From assembly GCA_020060385.1 (NCBI GenBank), contig JAGVAH010000015.1:1-58827 (forward strand): a stretch of 58,827 nucleotides of DNA, read 5' to 3'. The notes under the pieces were generated by a model. The model had not been told where the DNA came from and made no database searches. It was given only the letters and a program-made list of their open reading frames with translations. Positions 55,493 to 58,827 of this stretch are shown piece after piece. Source of the stretch: Syntrophobacterales bacterium (GTDB taxonomy: Bacteria > Desulfobacterota > Desulfobaccia > Desulfobaccales > 0-14-0-80-60-11). How positions within the stretch are numbered: the first letter of the stretch is position 1; every line of letters begins with the position of its first letter. The translations under genes were made by a program, and so were the position numbers.

Positions 55493-55864
55493 TCAGTCCT
55501 GGAAATAGGAAGCGCAGGAAGTATCTGATTCCCAAACGTTGACGCGGCTGACCTGCACGCCATCGCGGTTCAAGACGGCAGCCAGGCGTTGAAACAGGAA
55601 GGTGGCCAGATTTTCCGAAGATGGGTTCCGGTGGCTGAAAGCCGGCAATTCATTCAGGTACTTATGGTCGATCTCCTCCAGCAATTCCCGGGTGCGGGCC
55701 TTGACTGCGCCGAAATCCACGAGCAGTCCGGCCTCGTCCAGGTTTTCCCCTTTCAGAAAGACCTCCACCTTCCAGTTATGGCCGTGCAGGGCCTCGCATT
55801 TGCCATAGAAGTTTTCCAGGCGATGGGCCGCGGAAAACGAAGTGATGATTTTTATTTCGTACAT
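55493..55864 (-). CDS. queD: 6-carboxy-5,6,7,8-tetrahydropterin synthase
   Basis: 123 residues of the QueD/PTPS-I family. It converts dihydroneopterin triphosphate to carboxytetrahydropterin, the second step toward preQ0 and queuosine. Zinc ligands are in FSAAHRL and ALHGHNW; the catalytic Cys is in GKCEALHGH. The late Asp-His pair is in EEIDHKYLN. It is separated by 24 bases from the SPASM gene. Its presence suggests that preQ0 intermediates are available to the QueC-like protein at 50384. Confidence 0.94.
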   Translation of the reverse strand: MYEIKIITSFSAAHRLENFYGKCEALHGHNWKVEVFLKGENLDEAGLLVDFGAVKARTRELLEEIDHKYLNELPAFSHRNPSSENLATFLFQRLAAVLNRDGVQVSRVNVWESDTSCASYFQD

Positions 55865-55870
55865 AGGATG

Positions 55871-56080
55871 TCAGCCCAAACCTTCTTTGAGGCGGCGCAG
55901 CCGGGTTTCAATCCGGCTGATAAAGGCTTTCAGGTCGCTTTGCAGGGCCGCCAGCTCCTTATGGCGCTTGGCGTCGATGTTTTTCAGCTCTTTAAACCAG
56001 AACTCCAGGATGGCCGTTTCCCGCTGGCGCAGTTCCTCCTCCACCCGCTGTTTCAATTGCTTTACCATTGCCTCGTTCAT
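55871..56080 (-). CDS. Small coiled-coil protein, unknown
   Basis: 69 residues, almost entirely helical and charged (KQLKQRVEEELRQRETAILE, then FISRIETRLRRLKEG). No family recognised. It ends 6 bases before queD on the same strand and so is probably its operon partner. Confidence 0.6.
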   Translation of the reverse strand: MNEAMVKQLKQRVEEELRQRETAILEFWFKELKNIDAKRHKELAALQSDLKAFISRIETRLRRLKEGLG

Positions 56081-56152
56081 GAGTCACCCTACTATCTAGC
56101 TACTCGAAATCCCTCTTCTTGTCAATCACTTGCGGACTTCTTGCTGCTGCTC

Positions 56153-56785
56153 TCAAAAAGAGCGGATGGGCCACTGGTTCCTCCGGGCCTGGCGTTTCAA
56201 GCGCCAAGAGGGATTGACCGCCACTGGGAAACCGATGCGGTGAAAGAGGTGAAGATCCTGGAAATGGTCGCCGTAAGCGAAGGAACGGCTAAGATCCAGA
56301 TCATGGGCCCGGGACAACTCCAGGAGCAGGCGCAATTTATTCTCCCCCCGGGGGTGGAGGCCGGTGACCGCCCCGGTGAAAAAACCCCCGTTACGGTCCA
56401 CCTCGGTGGCAATGAGCCAATCCGCGGCCAATGCTTCTTTAAGGGGCGCCAGGAGAAATGCCAGGGAGCCGGTGAGCAGGACGATCCCATGCCCCTGGGA
56501 CTGGTGTTCCCGGACGCAGGCCAACCCCACGGGGCTCAGAAGGGGGGCGATATCCTCCCGGTAGCATTGCCGGGCCAGACGCAAGGTGTCTTCCACCGGC
56601 AGCCCCTGGAGGTAAGTCTTATCCCGAAAACGCTCCTTGGGGTTCCAGGCCAGCCGTCCCAGGTAACTCAAGGCCCGGGGCACCGGGAGCAGGCCCAGCC
56701 GCACCAGATACCTGAAGAAAAGGCGCTCGGTGCACCCCTGAATGAGGGTCTGATCCACGTCAAAAATGGCGGCGATGCGACTCAT
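56153..56785 (-). CDS. HAD-IB family phosphatase
   Basis: 210 residues from the ATG at 56785. The nucleophile motif is FDVDQTL (Asp9, Asp11), motif II is LLTGSLA, and motif IV AYGDHFQDLHLF. The family (SerB/CicA-like HAD-IB) includes phosphatases for phosphoserine and phospholipid head groups. It follows a CDP-alcohol phosphatidyltransferase gene by 47 bases, so a phosphatidylglycerol-phosphate or similar lipid phosphatase role is a reasonable inference. Confidence 0.85.
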   Translation of the reverse strand: MSRIAAIFDVDQTLIQGCTERLFFRYLVRLGLLPVPRALSYLGRLAWNPKERFRDKTYLQGLPVEDTLRLARQCYREDIAPLLSPVGLACVREHQSQGHGIVLLTGSLAFLLAPLKEALAADWLIATEVDRNGGFFTGAVTGLHPRGENKLRLLLELSRAHDLDLSRSFAYGDHFQDLHLFHRIGFPVAVNPSWRLKRQARRNQWPIRSF

Positions 56786-56832
56786 ATAAATTCCTGTGTC
56801 CGCTAGGGGTTCAGAGACTCGCAGTCCGGCAC

Positions 56833-57441
56833 TCATCCCTGCTTGGGGCCGGGGGTGAAATAGACGCGGCCATCTAAAATTACGGGGATCCCCCGCAAGA
56901 TGCAAAGCCCCACAGCCAGGAAGATAAGACCTTGGTTCAGGGAGTGCAAGGTCACCACTATTTTCGGATTTTGCAGCACCAGGATCTGGGTCAGGTAGAG
57001 CACGCAGAAGACCACGGCCTTGGCCAGGCCGTAAAAGGCCCGCATAAATCGGGAAGCCACCAGAAACCGGCCCACCGGGGAGTGCATCATGCCGAAGCCA
57101 GATTTCCCCTGGGCCAGGGCCACCCCCCGGATGCCGTCCACGATAAAGGAGCGGATCAGAAAGACAATGGGCACCCACAAGGGCACCATGCCCAGATACA
57201 TGAAGGTGATCCAGAGGATATTCTCCACCGCCCGGTCCAGGGCTATATCCAGGACCGCGCCCATCTCCGTGACCTCATTGCGGAGCCGGGCCACATAACC
57301 GTCGAACCAATCCATCAGGTAGAGAATGATCAACAGTCCCAAGCCCATCAGGCGCACCTGCCAGAGGGGCACGAAGAGGAAGGCCACCAACAAGAGAAGC
57401 AGGGGCAGCCGGGCCAGGGTGATGGTATTGGCCAGAGACAT
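56833..57441 (-). CDS. CDP-alcohol phosphatidyltransferase family protein (PgsA-like)
   Basis: 202 residues with several membrane helices. The full catalytic motif DGx2ARx8Gx3Dx3D is present in DGYVARLRNEVTEM-G-AVLDIALD. MSLANTITLARLPLLLLLV is the typical N-terminus, which fixes the start at 57441 (AAGGTC upstream). It makes a phospholipid from CDP-diacylglycerol and an alcohol; glycerol-3-phosphate or inositol phosphate are the likely acceptors. A HAD phosphatase follows in the same operon. Confidence 0.92.
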   Translation of the reverse strand: MSLANTITLARLPLLLLLVAFLFVPLWQVRLMGLGLLIILYLMDWFDGYVARLRNEVTEMGAVLDIALDRAVENILWITFMYLGMVPLWVPIVFLIRSFIVDGIRGVALAQGKSGFGMMHSPVGRFLVASRFMRAFYGLAKAVVFCVLYLTQILVLQNPKIVVTLHSLNQGLIFLAVGLCILRGIPVILDGRVYFTPGPKQG

Positions 57442-57686
57442 CCAGTTGACCTTAAGAAACTTTAAGTTTGACCTAAAATTATCAAAATAGTTAACCCGTT
57501 TCAATTTAATACCGCCAGGGTGGGGGATTAAGGCCCAAGCCGGGCGCAAAATTTAAACTTTAAGGCAGCAGCCAGGCCTTGGCGCCACCCAGCAAAAGGG
57601 CTTTTTTGTGCCGCGGTTCTGTGCTATGGTTTTTAAATAAGCGGCCTGGCCCCAGGCCGATTTCCCCAGCCAAGGCGGGCTTTTTG

Positions 57687-58827
57687 ATGACCAGTTCCAG
57701 GCAGGACGACCCCGAAACCTTAGAGGAACTCGGCCAGAGATACGAGTTGCTGCACCAGCTCCGGGAAGAGCCCTGGGGCGAGGTGTGGCTGGCCACGGAC
57801 CGCCTCTTGCACACCGAAGTAGCTTTAAAACTCTACCCGCGCTCAGACCCGGATTGGGCCGAGGGTCAACAGGTCCTGGTCCGGGAAGCCGTGTTATCCA
57901 TGACCTTGCGGCATCCCTTCATTCTGGGGGTTTCCTTCCTGGGAGAGGCGGAAGATGGGCTCTACCTGGTGGAAGAGCCTTTTGCAGGGGAAAGCCTGAT
58001 GGCCCGCCTGGCCCAGAAGCAGCGTCTGCCTCTGCCCCAGACCCTCCGTCTGTTGGAGCAGGCCGGCCAGGCCCTGGCCTTTGCCCACCAACAGGGCGTG
58101 GCGCACCAGTCCTTAAACCCCCTGCACATTCTCCTCCAAGGGGAGGAAGTGCGGGTGGCCAACTTTGCCTCTCCCCCGGCAAACGGGGACAAGGCCATGC
58201 ACCTGGAGCTCAAGGCCTATACCCCCCCGGAGGTCCTTAAGGGGGAAGAGGTCTCCCCGGCTGGCAATGTCTTTTCCCTGGGGGTTCTGGGGTACCGTTT
58301 GCTGGCGGGCAGTCTGCCTTACCCCCTGACTTTCGACGAGCCTTTCCCCTACCGTCTGGAAACCATGCCCGTGGACCTGGAGGAGATTCCCCTGCCCTTG
58401 CAGAATCTGCTCCTCCAATGCCTGGCCCCGGAGCCCGAAGACCGCTTTGCCGACGCCGGGGCCTTTGTCACCCAACTGAGGCAGCTCCGGGAATTGTGGC
58501 CGGGGGAGGGGAAAGAGGCCTGGCTCCCGGAGGAGACCCCAGGGTCCGGAGCAGCCTGGCCCCGGTTCGGGTCGGGAGCCCCAGGCCTGCTGGGGAACCT
58601 GGTGCAGAGGGCCAACCACCTGGGGGAAAAGATTTTTGCCGGCCTGCGCGGCCTCTTACCCTCCCAGGCTCCTGACTCCCGGCGACTTTGGTGGGGCTTA
58701 GGCGTAGGCGGGGCTTTAATCATCCTGGTAGTCATCGGCCTCCAGGTTAAGCGCCACCTGTCCCCGGCTCCGCAGCCGCCCCAGGTGGCCGCCACCGCCA
58801 TCACGCCCAGCAGCAGCGGCACGGCGG
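57687..58827 (+). CDS. Membrane-anchored Ser/Thr kinase-like pseudokinase (cut by window end)
   Basis: A frame open from ATG 57687 to the window end, 380 residues visible. It has the shape of a bacterial Ser/Thr kinase: EVALKLY with the ATP-anchoring Lys48, a helix-C-like Glu67, and a C-lobe with YTPPEVLKGEEVSPAGNVFSLGV. The catalytic elements are replaced: HRDLKPEN reads HQSLNPLH (residues 140-147), and DFG reads NFA (159-161). A transmembrane helix (about 344-364) follows, then a proline-rich periplasmic start. It should bind but not phosphorylate. No partner is visible; the C-terminal domain lies beyond the window. Confidence 0.8.
   Translation, partial: MTSSRQDDPETLEELGQRYELLHQLREEPWGEVWLATDRLLHTEVALKLYPRSDPDWAEGQQVLVREAVLSMTLRHPFILGVSFLGEAEDGLYLVEEPFAGESLMARLAQKQRLPLPQTLRLLEQAGQALAFAHQQGVAHQSLNPLHILLQGEEVRVANFASPPANGDKAMHLELKAYTPPEVLKGEEVSPAGNVFSLGVLGYRLLAGSLPYPLTFDEPFPYRLETMPVDLEEIPLPLQNLLLQCLAPEPEDRFADAGAFVTQLRQLRELWPGEGKEAWLPEETPGSGAAWPRFGSGAPGLLGNLVQRANHLGEKIFAGLRGLLPSQAPDSRRLWWGLGVGGALIILVVIGLQVKRHLSPAPQPPQVAATAITPSSSGTA

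Overview
The window is GC-rich and reads as the chromosome of an anaerobic Gram-negative bacterium of the old Deltaproteobacteria (Desulfobacterota), perhaps near Desulfobacca or the Syntrophobacterales. The evidence is gene content only: Hdr/Mvh-type electron-transfer genes, a selenocysteine-type mvhD, selenium-associated YedF proteins, a full Kdo/Lpt lipopolysaccharide block, rpoN with PTS regulators, and many short palindromic repeats between genes. No rRNA, tRNA, insertion sequence or CRISPR array was seen. A species-level assignment cannot be made from sequence reading.

Layout. 1-6.5 kb (minus strand): a 1487-residue HdrA/GltD/HdrA fusion, then two mvhD paralogues, then the start of an HdrC-like gene cut by the window edge. 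The first mvhD has an in-frame UGA exactly where its paralogue has a cysteine. 6.9-12.2 kb: DUF169 protein, gpmA, Mrp ATPase, and a small SigZ/AhpD-like/DsrE-like operon. 11.8-22.1 kb (minus): a conserved envelope and regulation block (pyrG, kdsA, kdsC, lptC, lptA, lptB, rpoN, hpf, ptsN, rapZ, PTS EIIA, rimI). 22.4-28.5 kb: radical SAM enzyme, GIY-YIG nuclease, ruvB, DUF202 protein, an ABC-2 exporter and murI.

28.7-36.5 kb: a PurD-like ATP-grasp gene divergent from an orphan HyuB plus a PurN-like gene, then a lower-GC pair (secreted repeat protein and hybrid histidine kinase). 36.9-43.0 kb (plus): panC, panD, metK, ahcY, a phosphohexomutase and a site-2 protease; panC has a promoter and a terminator hairpin ending directly at its start codon. 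43.1-48.5 kb: histidine kinase, response regulator, tilS and a B12-binding radical SAM protein.

48.6-51.7 kb is the main accessory locus. It holds an AT-rich two-transmembrane protein, a fragment resembling the 3' part of the QueC-like gene, and a QatB-like plus QatC/QueC-like pair. The QatA ATPase and QatD nuclease expected in a full Qat anti-phage system are not beside it. 51.9-58.8 kb (mostly minus): yedF, a cyclic-nucleotide-binding protein, a K+ channel, a SPASM radical SAM protein, queD, a HAD phosphatase and a CDP-alcohol phosphatidyltransferase. The right edge carries a membrane-anchored pseudokinase, cut by the window end.
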